From: Larix kaempferi
Taxonomy: Eukaryota; Streptophyta; Pinopsida; Pinales; Pinaceae
DNA: 64,000 bases
Direction: 5' to 3'
Assembly: GCA_027924585.1 (NCBI GenBank)
Contig: BSBM01000179.1
Location: 10,288,501 to 10,352,500 of the forward strand
Numbering within the stretch: position 1 is the stretch's first letter; each line of letters begins with the position of its first letter. The translations under genes and the position numbers were made by a program. The notes beneath the pieces were generated by a model, which ran no database searches, was not told the DNA's origin, and saw only the letters and a program-made list of their open reading frames with translations. Positions 35,718 to 47,855 of the stretch are shown here, in pieces.

Positions 35718-38369
35718 GTGGTTTTAAAAAAGTTACTCAAGGAGGATAAATGACTCCATTAAACACAAGTGGAAGATAAGGCACCACAAAACCAATCATA
35801 TCTCAATCAAGGTGGCGAAGCTACAACCAATCATATCTCTCTCAAATGTACAGCCGTCCAATATAGCCTAAAAGCTCATCATCATAGTATAAGGAAGGGT
35901 GGTGGGATGCGAAATAGAAATATCGCTCATTTCTTTGTATTGATCAAATAACAATAAAAGAGGTGCCACTGAACATCTACACATCAACATTAAATCAAAA
36001 ATCAGATCTGAAGTGTGGGTACAAATATAGTTCCTTGCACCATAGAAAATAAAAGCCACCTGTGTTACATTTCAACTTAGCAATATGATCTACAGAAGCA
36101 AGTTTTTTTCACAATTAGCATTGAAATTTTTGACTAGGACTAAAGCAATAGCAAAAGAATTTATAACAAAATTTTGATCTCTATCAACTTGAGCACTCCT
36201 GTGTGGTCCCTGTGCTGAAGTTGGTCCTCGAGATGTAAGTTGCTTACACAAATAACTATTGCATTACTGCACAATCTTCTAAACACGTATAAAGTAGATA
36301 GGAAACACCAAACATTAAATGTGATAGATACCCTAGCTTTGTCTTGCATATTCCTTTCGCATGGATTAATTTATGAGGATGTATGTGCTGTTACAATCTT
36401 ATCCTATAGCTAGATCTACTGATTTAATCATATGAAGGAAATTACGATTTGCAAACATCTTCAATCAAATGAATTAACAATCATCCAAGGATAAGCAAAT
36501 ACAGCTGAAAATATCTGTTTGTAAATGCTTACTTACTATAGTTATTTACATTTGCACTTTGCAAATGAAATGAAAGAGTTAGAAACCAAGAACAGATTTT
36601 TGGTGCATTATTACATAGTTTTAAATCAGCATTCAATTGAAATGATTATGCAATAATGAGTACTCATTCTTTTGCATGAAGCACTTACATTTTCTATTTT
36701 CCATTATTAAGTCCTATAACTTCTTTGCAGAAAGGAATTCTTGACAGCAATTAATTTCTCTAGATTTAGCCCTAACATGAAATGAATAATAAAATCTAAT
36801 TAATACAGTACTGAGCAATTTAAGGAAAAATTTGTAACCAGATTTCGCAAACAGGAAATTAATAAATTATTTATATTATTAAATAACAAAAATTGCAATC
36901 TTCAAACTTCTTTTATTTACTACAAAAAACAAAGACATTTTGCACAAAACCCAAATCTTACTCACACTCAAGCTACACTAAATTTTCTGGGTGCTATGTG
37001 ATTCTGAAATTTCTATATGTTATATGACTCTGAAATGTCCCTATCCTAAAGGATGTCTGTACTTGGGATATGTGTGCAGAAATTTAAATATATATAGATT
37101 TTGACCAATTGCAGCTAACAAATCCAGATGCAGTTTTGGACAAAATTAAAAAGTGTTTTTAGCAGATGTCATTTTAACTGAAATCATCAAGGTTAAGGGC
37201 AAGAAAATTGTGGTAATCACTAAGTGACCTATCCCCAAATCAATGACATCATCAAGCGGATTTCTTAGTCTTGTACATTACTATAGAGGTGTGTTTTATA
37301 ACTCAGGCAAATTGTAATGTTCATATCTATATAATGTATATAGCTTTTAAATTTGTAAAAACTAGGAAAAAAATCACATATATTTTGTTAATAATAACAA
37401 CAATAAATTTATTAATTTGCATCCATAGATATGTATATGTTTATATGGAGTTTCAAGAGTGGTTTCAACTGGTCGAATCATCAATACAAGGTATTATGTT
37501 GATAACAGGCCATAGTTCATACGATCAAATCTGGTGAAATCACTTGGGATTATTAGACACTATTGTTGTTGGTGCTTGAGTTTCCCTTCATTTACATAAT
37601 CTAGGGAAGAGGGGGATGTCGTGAGAAATAACCCACAGACAAATAACCCATGCAAATAGCTCAACTAGTTGTTGCAATGTTGTTGGATATTTGGGCAACT
37701 TTTCACTATAAGGTGCTTAGTTTGCATCTCTTTAGATGAGACATACTAGTTTACACTAATGAATTTATTAGAGATGTCATCTCCAACATTGATTATCAGA
37801 AATAAGGTCATTAATATGAAAATTGATAGTTTTAGAGATATATTATTTATAAAAAACAGTATAATTTTTTACCATCATTTAAGTAAAACTTGAATATGAA
37901 ACACTATTAAATAATCACAAAAGTAAGCTAAAAAGTGCCAAAAAAAGTTACAATAGCATTAAAAACCTCAGAATAATGCTAAAAAGATCACTTATTACTA
38001 CAAGTGAAGGAAATGACATAACGTGCATGCTTGTTTCAAATGCAAGAGCAATCTGCCTCTCATTAGAATGTTGAAACAGTCAAGATACTCTACAGAGGAA
38101 AAAATATTGTCATGAGTCTTTAGGTGTAAATCGGTTCATCAAATTTGAACATGTATTGCTTACTGATATCAATTTGGAAATATCAAAGCCTTAAAGGCAA
38201 GCCATTGCATAGAGAGGAGGAATATTAATTTGTTAATTGACCAACAATGAAGAAGCTTGCAGAGATGAGACGATGAGATGTCAAGAATATACGTTATATT
38301 TTTTAATTTAAAAAAAAATTATTATACATGTTTTAGATGATAAATATGAACAACGTCAATGCGTAAGGA
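35718..38369. other. No gene recognised between P-family ends
   Basis: AT-rich 2.6 kb without a supportable coding frame. The first 290 bp are a diverged copy of 34555-34775. If the inverted P ends at 35.4 and 38.5 kb belong to one element, this is its non-coding interior. Confidence 0.45.
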
Positions 38370-38518
38370 TGAAACCACAACCACGTAAAATGAATTTTAA
38401 AAAAATACAAAAAATACAAATAATATAAACTTTAACAAAAACTTTGCAATTTGATATCCGCGATTTTCGGCACCCCAACTAATACCACCCGACTCAAAAC
38501 TATATGTCGGGGACATAA
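38370..38518 (+). repeat. Terminal 150 bp of repeat family P, plus orientation
   Basis: From CCACAACCACGTAAAATG to the palindrome ATGTCGGGGACAT (38503-38515). Nearly identical to 43229-43379, and the inverse of 35395-35513. Confidence 0.9.
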
Positions 38519-38585
38519 TAAGAACATTGAGAACATGCACACAAATTGTGGCACTATTACCATCATTATTTAAAAGTGATGCCTT

Positions 38586-38890
38586 TATATGGGATAAAAA
38601 AACTAAAGACTGTTTTCAAAAGCTGAAAACCTTAATGACATTCACTCTGGTCTTGACAAATCCAGATGCCAGGAAAAACATGTGTCCATAAATACTATGT
38701 TTCAGAAACATGCTTAGGAGTTCTGCTCATAACTGATAAACATCTCATTGCCTTTGAGAGCCAAAAATTACAACTGAATGAGCATATAAAGTCTACATAC
38801 GATGGAAAGTTGTTGGCAATAACACATGCCTTGGTCAAGTGGAAGCAGTGCTTGTTGCAAGATAAATTTCTCGTGATGTTGCACTTGGCG
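38586..38890 (+). pseudogene. Ty3/gypsy RT/RNase H junction fragment
   Basis: One frame reads KLKTLMTFTLVLTNPDA, the end of reverse transcriptase. After a frameshift near 38667 a second frame reads LGVLLITDKHLIAFESQKL and TYDGKLLAITHALVKWKQ, the RNase H start typical of gypsy polyproteins. The usual DAS/DTS catalytic Asp region reads YYVSETCLGV, so it is degraded. It is cut at about 38890, where the P-family tandem repeats begin. Confidence 0.75.
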
Positions 38891-39790
38891 TATTGATGCG
38901 GTATGGTCCAGGGTTTTGTGGTGTTAATGTAGTATGACACGGGATGACGTTTACTGCTTTAAATGAGGTTGGTGCCCTCAGAACTCAAGACTCCTATGCA
39001 ATTTATTCACCAGTATTGTCGATTTATCGTCCGTTTCGTCGAGCTTTGTTGTGTGCCCACTAGTGTTGGGTTCAGGTGTTTGTATGGCGATAAGCTATAG
39101 CAATCAGAGCATATTGCATCTACATATGCTCAAACGCATAATGCAGGCGCAGAAGCAAACTTCAGCAAGGTGCTGCATTGCTAGTTTAATATTTAACATA
39201 TGAAGCAGTTTATCATTTGTCTCGGTTATTTGGCAAGTCATAAAAGCAGCTGAACAAGTCTAGGTTTTTTACCTTGACATTTTGTGCAAAAAGGCTAAGA
39301 AAAATCTAGCTGCAAACGGCTTTTTAACAAATCTAGATGCATCTAATTAGGAAATGTGAGAGATTAAAACATCTTCGTGAAAGCGATTGAAAAAATCATG
39401 GCTGGACCAAGCTAGCAAAATAAAAACTAAGAATAAATTATGCTCTAATTCAAACGCTGGCATATTCATGCAACACTGCAGGTTTAAATGAGGTTTAAAG
39501 CAGGTTTAAGTGGTCTCGGGACTGAAGACTCCTGTGTGATTTATTCACCAGTCTTATCCATTTATCGTGCCTTTCCTCGAGCTCTGTTGTGGGCCCGCTA
39601 GCGTCGGGTTGAGGTGTTGCAGGGGTTTAAACGTGTTGCAGTTGGCATATTCATGCAACACTACAGGTTTAAATGAGGTGTTGTGCGCCTGCTAGCATTG
39701 GGTTGGGGTGTTGCACTGGTTTAAATGTCTTGCAATTGGCGTATTCATGCAACATTTGTTGCAGTTGGTCCAGGGTTTCGTCTAGGCCAT
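38891..39790 (-). repeat. P-family composite tandem units, minus orientation
   Basis: Units at about 38891-39070, 39480-39660 and 39660-39790 contain, in minus orientation relative to 41.9-43.1 kb, the series: TATGGTCCAGGG, TTTAAATGAGG, GACTCAAGACTCCT, ATTTATTCACCAGT, TTTATCGT, CGTCGAGCT and GGGTTGAGGTGTTGCA. The interval 39100-39245 holds the inverted copy of 26165-26305. Confidence 0.8.
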
Positions 39791-41025
39791 TAACCTTTGT
39801 CTTGGTGTCAAATCACTGTCCACACACGCCAAAAAAGTATACATCTACATTATTGCAACAAACTATAGATCACTCGAGCATACCCAAGCTGACCAATGCA
39901 CTTTATGATAACCTAGCAACAAGCTGATCTGGTTTCATGCAAAGGAAAAGCTATTTTCAGATTGGATATTTTATCAATTTTTTGCTTAAATACCAGCAAT
40001 TGTTCATGTTTCTTGTAACAGTATTCATGACAAATAACAAACTTTGCCAATATAGGGCTCTCTAAATATTCACAGAATTCCTGTGAATTTACACGAGTTT
40101 TTTCTTCCAAACATTGTCCGCGCTTTCTCCTTTAGACGAAACCAAACCATCTTCTTGCTAAGTTATCATAGACTTCATTTCAAATTAGATGTTTCAAAAA
40201 TTTATTATTAAACAAAACAGCAGGTTGTGAATCTCAGCATCACTGCATCTAAGGGTTTCCCCTTCAGCCACATATGGAACTGAAATACTTGTTACTCGTT
40301 ACCTCAATTGGCAGATGTCAAAGTCAAAGACAACGAAGTATCTCGCCAAAGACCCAGATTTTATACTGCACCCGAAATGCCGTTTGTCTTATATGCGCAC
40401 TTGCCAAAGGCAATGCAAAATGACCACCCCTCTCTTAAGCTCCCGTTCTGTTGTTTTGGGGTAGACTTCTATTGTCAAGTACAGATGCCTAGGTTGAAAA
40501 TGTTTTCTACTTCTAGATTCAGTAAATCTGTATAGCATCTGTTTTCTGAGAAAACTTGAAAAACAGCTCCATGCGAAAAGCAAAACCAGTTAAACAAAGC
40601 AGACCAAAGAAGCATTTAAAAATATCACATTCATACCACATGGCATAATGGAAATGGAAAAAGAACAAAGCAAAATAAAATAACTACAAACAGATCTGTA
40701 AATTTAATTAATAATATAATATAATGCCATTTATTTGCTACCCGCTGGCTGGGTCGCAGGCTCGTATTAGCATTTAATCCCAGCGCCGATGCAGCCCATG
40801 ATATCATGACCCATTCCATTCCTCACCGAAATACCCGAGATGGAGGGAGGTTGCTACTATTGGCATTAAATGTTCAGATACATACATACGTTCAATTCCG
40901 TTCCCCTTACATTCATTTCAGGGAGTCCAGGTCATTACCCAAGAAAAGAAATGGCAATGACCAATTACGCAGTCTTTATGTTTTTTAAACCACAGTCACA
41001 AACAATTCCTATGGAATAAATTATG
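39791..41025. other. No gene recognised
   Basis: Mixed unique sequence. A 75-codon plus-strand frame at 40308-40535 has no recognised motif. Nothing else was found. Confidence 0.45.
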
Positions 41026-41700
41026 CAACAAAAGTTTGAACAATATTTCTTGACACAGATTGTGAAACCAAAACCTTACATTTGTAAAATCCTTACATTT
41101 ATAAAATTTTGTAACCAATTAATCGCAGAATATAACAAAATCGGATTTTTTTCATAAAACAAAAAACACAAGTCTGAGCTGAAGAGAAAATTTAAAGAGT
41201 TACCGGTCCAAAGAACGCGGCAATGAGATTGCAGAAGACACAGCTCCCTGCACCAAGAAACCGCTCCACACATTCAGACACGAACACCACAAATTACTGG
41301 ATAAATGAAGCGCACCCAGACAGCAATACCCACCACCAGAAACCACTCCTCCCTCACTGCACCACCACAAATAAGCCACAAACAGAACAAAAGTTTCAAC
41401 AATATTTCTTGACCCAGCTTGTGAAATGAAAAGCATACATTTGTAAAATTCCTACATTTATAAAAATTTATAAGCAATTAATCCTATAGTATAAGAAAAG
41501 CAGATTTTTTCCATAAAACAGAAAACAAAAGTGTCAGCTGAAGAGAAAATTCCAAGAATTACCTGTCCAAAGAACCCGTCAATGAAATTGCAGAAGACAC
41601 AGCTCGTTGAACCCCATTCAGACATCAATACACACCACCAAAAACCACCCCACCTTTGCTGCACCACCGCAAATAACCCACAAACAACCACACCATCGCA
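41026..41700 (+). repeat. Tandem duplication of about 359 bp, two copies
   Basis: CAATATTTCTTGAC(A/C)CAG occurs at 41041 and 41400, and the flanking 300 bp match in order (CATTTGTAAAAT, TTATAAAA, AGCTGAAGAGAAAAT, GTCCAAAGAAC, TTGCAGAAGACACAGCTC). The sequence is unrelated to the satellites; the shared length looks like coincidence. Confidence 0.85.
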
Positions 41701-41859
41701 AAAAATCCAACAAAAACAGCCACAACACAAAAGCAAGTCGCACCAAACAGAACAAGTTTGAACACCAGAGAACCTCTAAAATATAGTTTCAGAGTGCTCC
41801 ATCACCCAGGCAACGAGACCGTCCTTCACCCCTGCAAACAGCGAGCACACCGCATTAAA

Positions 41860-43150
41860 CCCCTGGAACAACTCAACCCGACCCTAGCGGGCGCACAACA
41901 GAGCCTGACGAAACGAACGATAAATCGACAAGACTGGTGAATAAATTGCACAGAAGTGTCGAGTCTCGAGACCACCAACCTCATTTAAACCGGCAAACCT
42001 CACCCCACGCCATACTGCGTTAACACCATGGAAACCTGGACCATACCACATCAATACCCCAGCTGCAACACCGTTTAAACCCCTAGAACACCTCAACCCG
42101 ACGCTAGCGGGCGCACAACAGAGCTCGAACTGCAACACCATTTAAACCCCTGGAACACCTCAACCCGACGCTAACAGGCGCACAACAGAGCTCGACAAAA
42201 GGCACGATAAATGGACAAGAATGATGAATAAATCGCACAGGAGTCTTGAGTCCCGAAACCACCGTCACCCCGCGCCACACTGCATCAACACCACGAAACC
42301 CTGGACCATACCGCATGAATACGCCAACTGCAACACCATTTAAACCCCTGCAACACCTCAACCCGACGCTAATGGCCACACAACAGAGCTCGACGAAAGG
42401 GACGATAAATCCACAAGACTGCTGAATAAATCGCACAGGAGTCTTGAGTCCCGAGACCACCACCACCCCGTGCCAACAGAGCTCGACGAAAGGGACGATA
42501 AATGAATAAATCCACAAGACTGCTGAATAAATCGCACAGGAGTCTTGACTCCCGAGACCACCACCACCCCGCGCCAACAGAGCTCGACGAAAGGGACGAT
42601 AAATGAATAAATCCACAAGACTGCTGAATAAATCGCACAGGAGTCTTGACTCTTGAGACCACCACCACCCCGCGCCAACAGAGCTCGACGAAAGGGACGA
42701 TAAATGAACAAGACTCATGAATAAATCGCACAGGAGTCTTGAGTCCCGAGACCATTTAAACCTCATTTAAACCTGCATTTAAACCTCATTTAAACACGTT
42801 TAAACCCCTGCAACACCTCAACCCAACGCCAGCGGGCGCACAACAGAGCTCGACGAAAGGCATGATAAATGGACAAGACTGGTGAATAAATCACACAGGA
42901 GTCTTCAGTCCCGAGACCATTTAAACCCCTGCAACACCTCAACCCGACGCCAGTGCACAACAAAGCTCGACGAAAGGCACGATAAATGGACAAGACTGGT
43001 GAATAAATTGCACAGGAGTCTTCAGTCCCGAGACCATTTAAACCTCGACGCCAGCGGGCGCACAACAGAGCTCGACGAAAGGGACGATAAATGGACAAGA
43101 TGGGTGAATAAATCGCACAGGAGTCTTCAGTCCCAAGACCATTTAAACCG
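41860..43150 (+). repeat. P-family composite tandem array with 101 bp sub-repeats
   Basis: Repeated modules: TTTAAACC boxes; CTGCAACACCTCAACCCGACG; GCGCACAACAGAGCTCGACG; AAAGGGACGATAAAT; ACAAGACTGGTGAATAAAT; CGCACAGGAGTCTTGAGTCC; CGAGACCA. AGAGCTCGAC recurs at irregular spacing, and at 42477, 42578 and 42679 it is exactly 101 bp apart. Five TTTAAAC boxes sit within 42755-42805. Minus-strand frames are long here (for example 42104-42766) only because the repeat lacks stops in several frames. Confidence 0.9.
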
Positions 43151-43380
43151 CATTTAAAACGGCAAATGTCACCGCGCCGCCGGGGCCTGGGGCACACAGC
43201 CCCAGGCCAATGTCACTGCGTTCGGATCCAACCACAACCACCTAAAATGAATTTTAAAAAAATACAAAAAATACAAATAATATAAACTTTAACAAAAAAC
43301 TTTGCAATTTGATATCCGCGATTTTCGGCACCCCAACTAATACCCCCGACTCAAAACTATATGTCGGGGACATAATAAAT
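43127..43380 (+). repeat. End segment of repeat family P, plus orientation
   Basis: Continues directly from the tandem array: AAAACGGCAAATGTCACC, a GC-rich palindromic CTGGGGC...GCCCCAG block (43187-43206), GTCACTGCG, CCACAACCACCTAAAATG, then the AT-rich terminal 150 bp ending at ATGTCGGGGACAT (43361-43373). The inverted counterpart lies at 35393-35700. Confidence 0.88.
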
Positions 43381-43567
43381 ATTCATTTTATTTAATTTAA
43401 ATCTGATTTTAAAATATAAATAATAACATTCTCATTTATTTCTAATTTAAAAGTGATTTTAGATTATAAATAATAACTATAATAACATTCTCATTTATTC
43501 CTCTATTTTTCGAAAGAATTTTAGTACTATCTCTTCTTAAATCACTTTCTCAATTAAAGTTTTCGAA

Positions 43568-44246
43568 AGGATTTTAGTGTTATCTCTTTCTTAATTAAAC
43601 TCTTGAAACTTACTTGGAGAATTTCAGCTTTCAGTCTACCTTCTCGTAGAAATGAATGTTTAGGTGGGGAATAAAATGTTTAAAGTTTAAATTGTGTTCA
43701 TGTGATTGCCACGTGGCGAAGGGTGTCAGTATCGGGTAAGTAGAGGCATTTATCGAGTATAAGCATCCATTACATTTCTTGTCGTAGTTATAGCTACTTT
43801 GTGAAATAAAAATAATAAATCATATACTATTCCTTTTAATAACACCCACCTAGACAGCCTTGCGTTGCGCAGACAATATCGTTCGGCCACCATCAGCATC
43901 CAACGGTTCTCTCGGTGCAATTACTGTAGAGATATGGTGTGCATAATTAAAATTTGGATACTTTTGTTTTACACATTTTTAAACACCAAAGTAAACATTC
44001 AATATTGAATGAATATTACACATGGTAATTTAGTATGTGTGTATACTTTTTTGAGTGAATATTGTTTGTGATTTAAGGATGCCAATATGCGTGTTTGGGA
44101 TTCACGGAAGAGAGAGAGGGATGTAATACCTTTTCCTATTATTGCTTTTCTTTTGGAGGGATGTTAGCCTCTCAAGTTTCATGAGTAGGCTAAATCTCTA
44201 TGTTCATGAGTAGGTTAAATCTTTAAGGAGAACATAGAGATATTGT
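43568..44246 (+). repeat. Dispersed repeat S, copy 1
   Basis: Matches 50248-50864 in the same orientation, from AGGATTTTAGTG to ACATAGAGATATTGT, with indels and about 85-90% identity by eye. No coding sequence was recognised. The shared TTGTCGTAGTTATAGCTACT block is the best conserved part. Confidence 0.85.
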
Positions 44247-46707
44247 GATTTGATTTATCATTAGAATTATGGAAAACATGCCTTTATAATTGGCCATTTG
44301 TTTGATTGGTTGTATTGGATTTATGTTGTCACATGATTTTGAAGATGTTTTAGCATGTTTGAGTAGGAATATGTGCAATAATATTGAATATCAAGCATTT
44401 TTTTCATTTTGATTTCAGTAATGAGCAGTTCGGTTTTATTTTGAATTTCCAGCTTGTACAAAAGATGCAGTAGTTTCAGTTTGGTTTTTAGCAGTTGATT
44501 TTCAGTACAACTTTGAGTTTGCAATTTGGAAACCAATAAGGTTGTAAAGTTTTCAGATTTTGGAACAGGTTGCAGATTAAGGTTTCAGAACAATTCAATG
44601 TATCAGGCACTAGTTTATAGATTCGTTGCTACCTCATAGGGAGGATAGCATCCTCAGTTGCAGCATGTTGTTGGAAGAATTATTTTTTCTTTGGTTTTTA
44701 GCAAATGGTAAAGATGGAAACCAATCGACGAAGGATGATCATCAGAGGAGAGATCAACGTATAATGGTAATTTTGGGCTCTAAACTAGCACGGACAATGA
44801 AAGTGGTGAGCGGTAGCAAAATTTATACTGTCTGCCACGCGTCAAGACAACAACATTTCACTGGATGAAAAGTGGTAGGGGAAAACCACCTCTCACATTT
44901 GCAAAACTGCTTATATGGTGTATTATAAAAGAAAAAAGGACATGAAAAATACAATAATTCAACCCATTTTTTAACCTTTTCCAAATTTTACATCAACTTC
45001 GCCAAAACTCCTTGTCCTTGTGTCATCCTTGCACTGAGATTTTAAAATTTTTTCTATCATTTCTATAAATTTCCCATCACTTTAATCTTTCATTCAACTA
45101 TATTTTCCAAAATGGTCATGTCCTCCATGAATTAAGATTTATCTCACTATTCTATTAATACTTAAGCTAACCTATTATTCCTTTCATTTTTAATTCTTCT
45201 TACCTTATCAAAAAGGTCATATTATAACCCTCATATGCCCAAGTACTTAACAATAATGAAAAAGGTTATTTTTAATATAAGTATTTATATTCATATCATA
45301 TTATGACCTTGGAACAAATCTCGAAAAGTTATGGAAAATTCAAGAAGGGGAAATGAACAAATATTATTATAGCACGAGCCTAATGTTTAACCTTGTTATA
45401 ATATTTTCACTCAGCAAAATGAAAATATTTTTCATATTTTAGAAATTGAAAACCATGGGAAGCAAACCAATAGATGGTTTTTACAAAATGGTTTCTAGAT
45501 TTTCGAAAAACGAGAAAAGGTTTTTAGAAACAATGAATGGTTTTTGAATTCGAGTCATGAAATTCATAAACAATTGCAAAATAAATGGAGAGGTGTTGTG
45601 GGAAATGGTTTTATGGATGGGAAATCAAGCCATAGTTTTCAAAACCACGGAAATTTCCTATTTCAAAGGAAATGTAGAAATATAATGATTTATAGGTTAA
45701 GAGAAATATTTGGGAGATATTTTTTTATCAAAATATATTTATTCCCAAATATTTAAAAATTGTTATTTTTTAAAATTAATAAGTGGCAAGAAATAAATGA
45801 TTTCAAAATCATTTACAAAGTTTAGCACGGAGAAGATTATTTTCATATTTTAAGGTGAATAGTTGAAGATTAAATTTGACACTTAGTGGGAAAAATAGTG
45901 TTTCCAAATTTGAAGGCACAAAATCAACACAAGGGTCCACTTGTAAATTTCCAAGGTATCAAAATCAAGAGGTAGCAGACACCCAACAACTATGAACATG
46001 TGTGACACTTTGTAGCATGTTCCACCATTTTTGGAGATTATGAAGGTTCATGTTTTCACAATATAATCTAAAAATGTAATAAGTAGTTATATATTTCTAT
46101 TTCTAGAAAGCGAGCATATAGGTTTAGCTCAATGAGCTTTTTATGTATAAATACATGCTTTTGAAATGTAATCAAGGTTGAAACCCATGAGAATGAAACT
46201 TATCTTGTATTGAGCAATTTTCAAAGATTAATAGAAATTTTGCAGAGTTGAGCACAACTTTTCAAAAGTGCTGTTAATTTATAGTTCGTATTTCCTTTTT
46301 CTCATGTGAATGTTATCTATGTTACCTATTTCTCATTCTGTTATCTTTCATACTTGAATGAGATTATATTGAGTCAGACTTCATATTTTTATACTCTGGT
46401 TCATGGAATTTGGTTTCAAGTTTCCTAGGGGAATTTCGATATAGCTTAGGGTACATGGAAGTGAAATTTCATATAAATATTCTATTTGATGTTGTACTAC
46501 TCAAAGGGGTACCCACAATGGTTACAAAGGTTCCCAACTAGGTGAAATTGTTTCTATTTCTTGCATGGAGTCTTCCTTGAATGTAGTTTCACCCATCAAA
46601 TGATAGATCTCAATGTTATTTAAGATGGAAGAACATGTCTCTAGCCTAAAAGAAAACATGCAAAATTTTGGAGGTGTACAGGATCACTAAAGTGCTTTGA
46701 TACCATT
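44247..46707. other. No gene recognised
   Basis: AT-rich. The frames at 44626-44868 and 45544-45756 have no motif. Phrases such as AAACCATGG and TTTTTAGAAA repeat loosely near 45440-45560. Confidence 0.45.
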
Positions 46708-47181
46708 TGTAGTGTTATTTAATGCTTGAGATTAGAACACAACCATGTATATAGAGATTTATAATGCAATAAACTATTGATTATGGTACATAATAACCAA
46801 ACAAAAAGACAATTGAAATGAAATGCTCCAAAATAAAGCTTTGCATTATGATAATCCAATAGAAAGAAATGTTCACTTGCCTCTTAAGGTTGAATGACCT
46901 TTCACTTGATCCAATATCCAAATAGAAGAATACTTGACAAAACAATCCTTGGTGTCCAACTCTTTAAATAGGCTTCCAATAGCCAAAACTAGAACAACTT
47001 GGGGTCCCATGATTAATGAGTATGAACTCCCTAGTGGGACTTAATTAATAAGGATACCATTTTTAGATTAATTAAGTATCCACTGCCATCTAATTGACCT
47101 TATTCAAGGAGATGGCCTCGTATGCTAATTCATTAACTCTTATAGATCCTAAAGTAGGAAGGTTAGGATAGGACCTTAACA
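46708..47181 (-). repeat. Solo gypsy LTR (about 474 bp)
   Basis: On the minus strand it runs from TGTTAAGGTCCTATCC to CACTACA. It aligns over its full length with the LTR that is split by the copia element (58753-58772 plus 53303-53759). No polymerase sequence lies next to it and no clean target duplication was seen, so it is a solo or truncated LTR. Confidence 0.75.
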
Positions 47182-47448
47182 TAAAGTCACTTGATCCATA
47201 TAAGTGATTGAGGTTAGATAAATCGCTAGATGAGATCTTCACATGTACTAGATGGAAGAAGAAATGGACTTTATGATGTGAATTAAGAACCAAAGGCCTA
47301 GTACTTAAACTTATAGCATATATGGGTTTATCATGTATTAATCTTCCAAGAAGATCTAGGTGTCTAGATAAGACGTCATTTCTATGAAATGAATTGATGT
47401 AGGCTTCATTGTTGACTATAAAGAAAATGATTGAATGGTAAAATCAAA

Positions 47449-47844
47449 TATCCTAGCTATGAATTTAAATTAAATGTGATCCATCATGTGGGCCATCTAA
47501 ACTATTCCAGCACGAATATAATGCAAAGTATTACAACTGGACAAGAGTCACCTCCAACACCTAGGAAAGAGCTACCAAACTCAAAATTTACGATATGAAT
47601 ATGACTTGTTACATTTCTAGTGATAGTCATATTCTTACAGAACTTCAAAGCTTCAAGGTCTATTACAACGAATTGTCCACAACATTGTCGACTTTAATAG
47701 AAAATCTGAGCTAGTTGGTCATTTTTTATAAAGTCACAATTTCTTCATCTTAGTGTTTCCCAATAGTTTGGATCAAGCATATGGGCTCATCAACATTTCA
47801 ATGTATAAAATTTTTATGGGAAAGTATTTCTCAAACGATTTTAA
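47449..47844 (+). repeat. Flanking repeat A, copy 1
   Basis: 395 bp block, about 98% identical to 49205-49599 and in the same orientation. It lies immediately left of repeat R copy 2. From TATCCTAGCTATGAATTTAA to TTCTCAAACGATTTTAA. Confidence 0.92.
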
Positions 47845-47855
47845 CTTTTATTTGG

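Noticed and set aside
41041-41700. Relation of the 359 bp tandem duplication to the 359 bp satellite
   Set aside because: The sequences share no landmark boxes; only the length agrees.
42104-42766. 220-codon minus-strand frame with Ser/Leu-rich repeats
   Set aside because: It is a by-product of the stop-poor P-family tandem array. The 101 bp period shifts frame with each unit, so it cannot encode a regular repeat protein.
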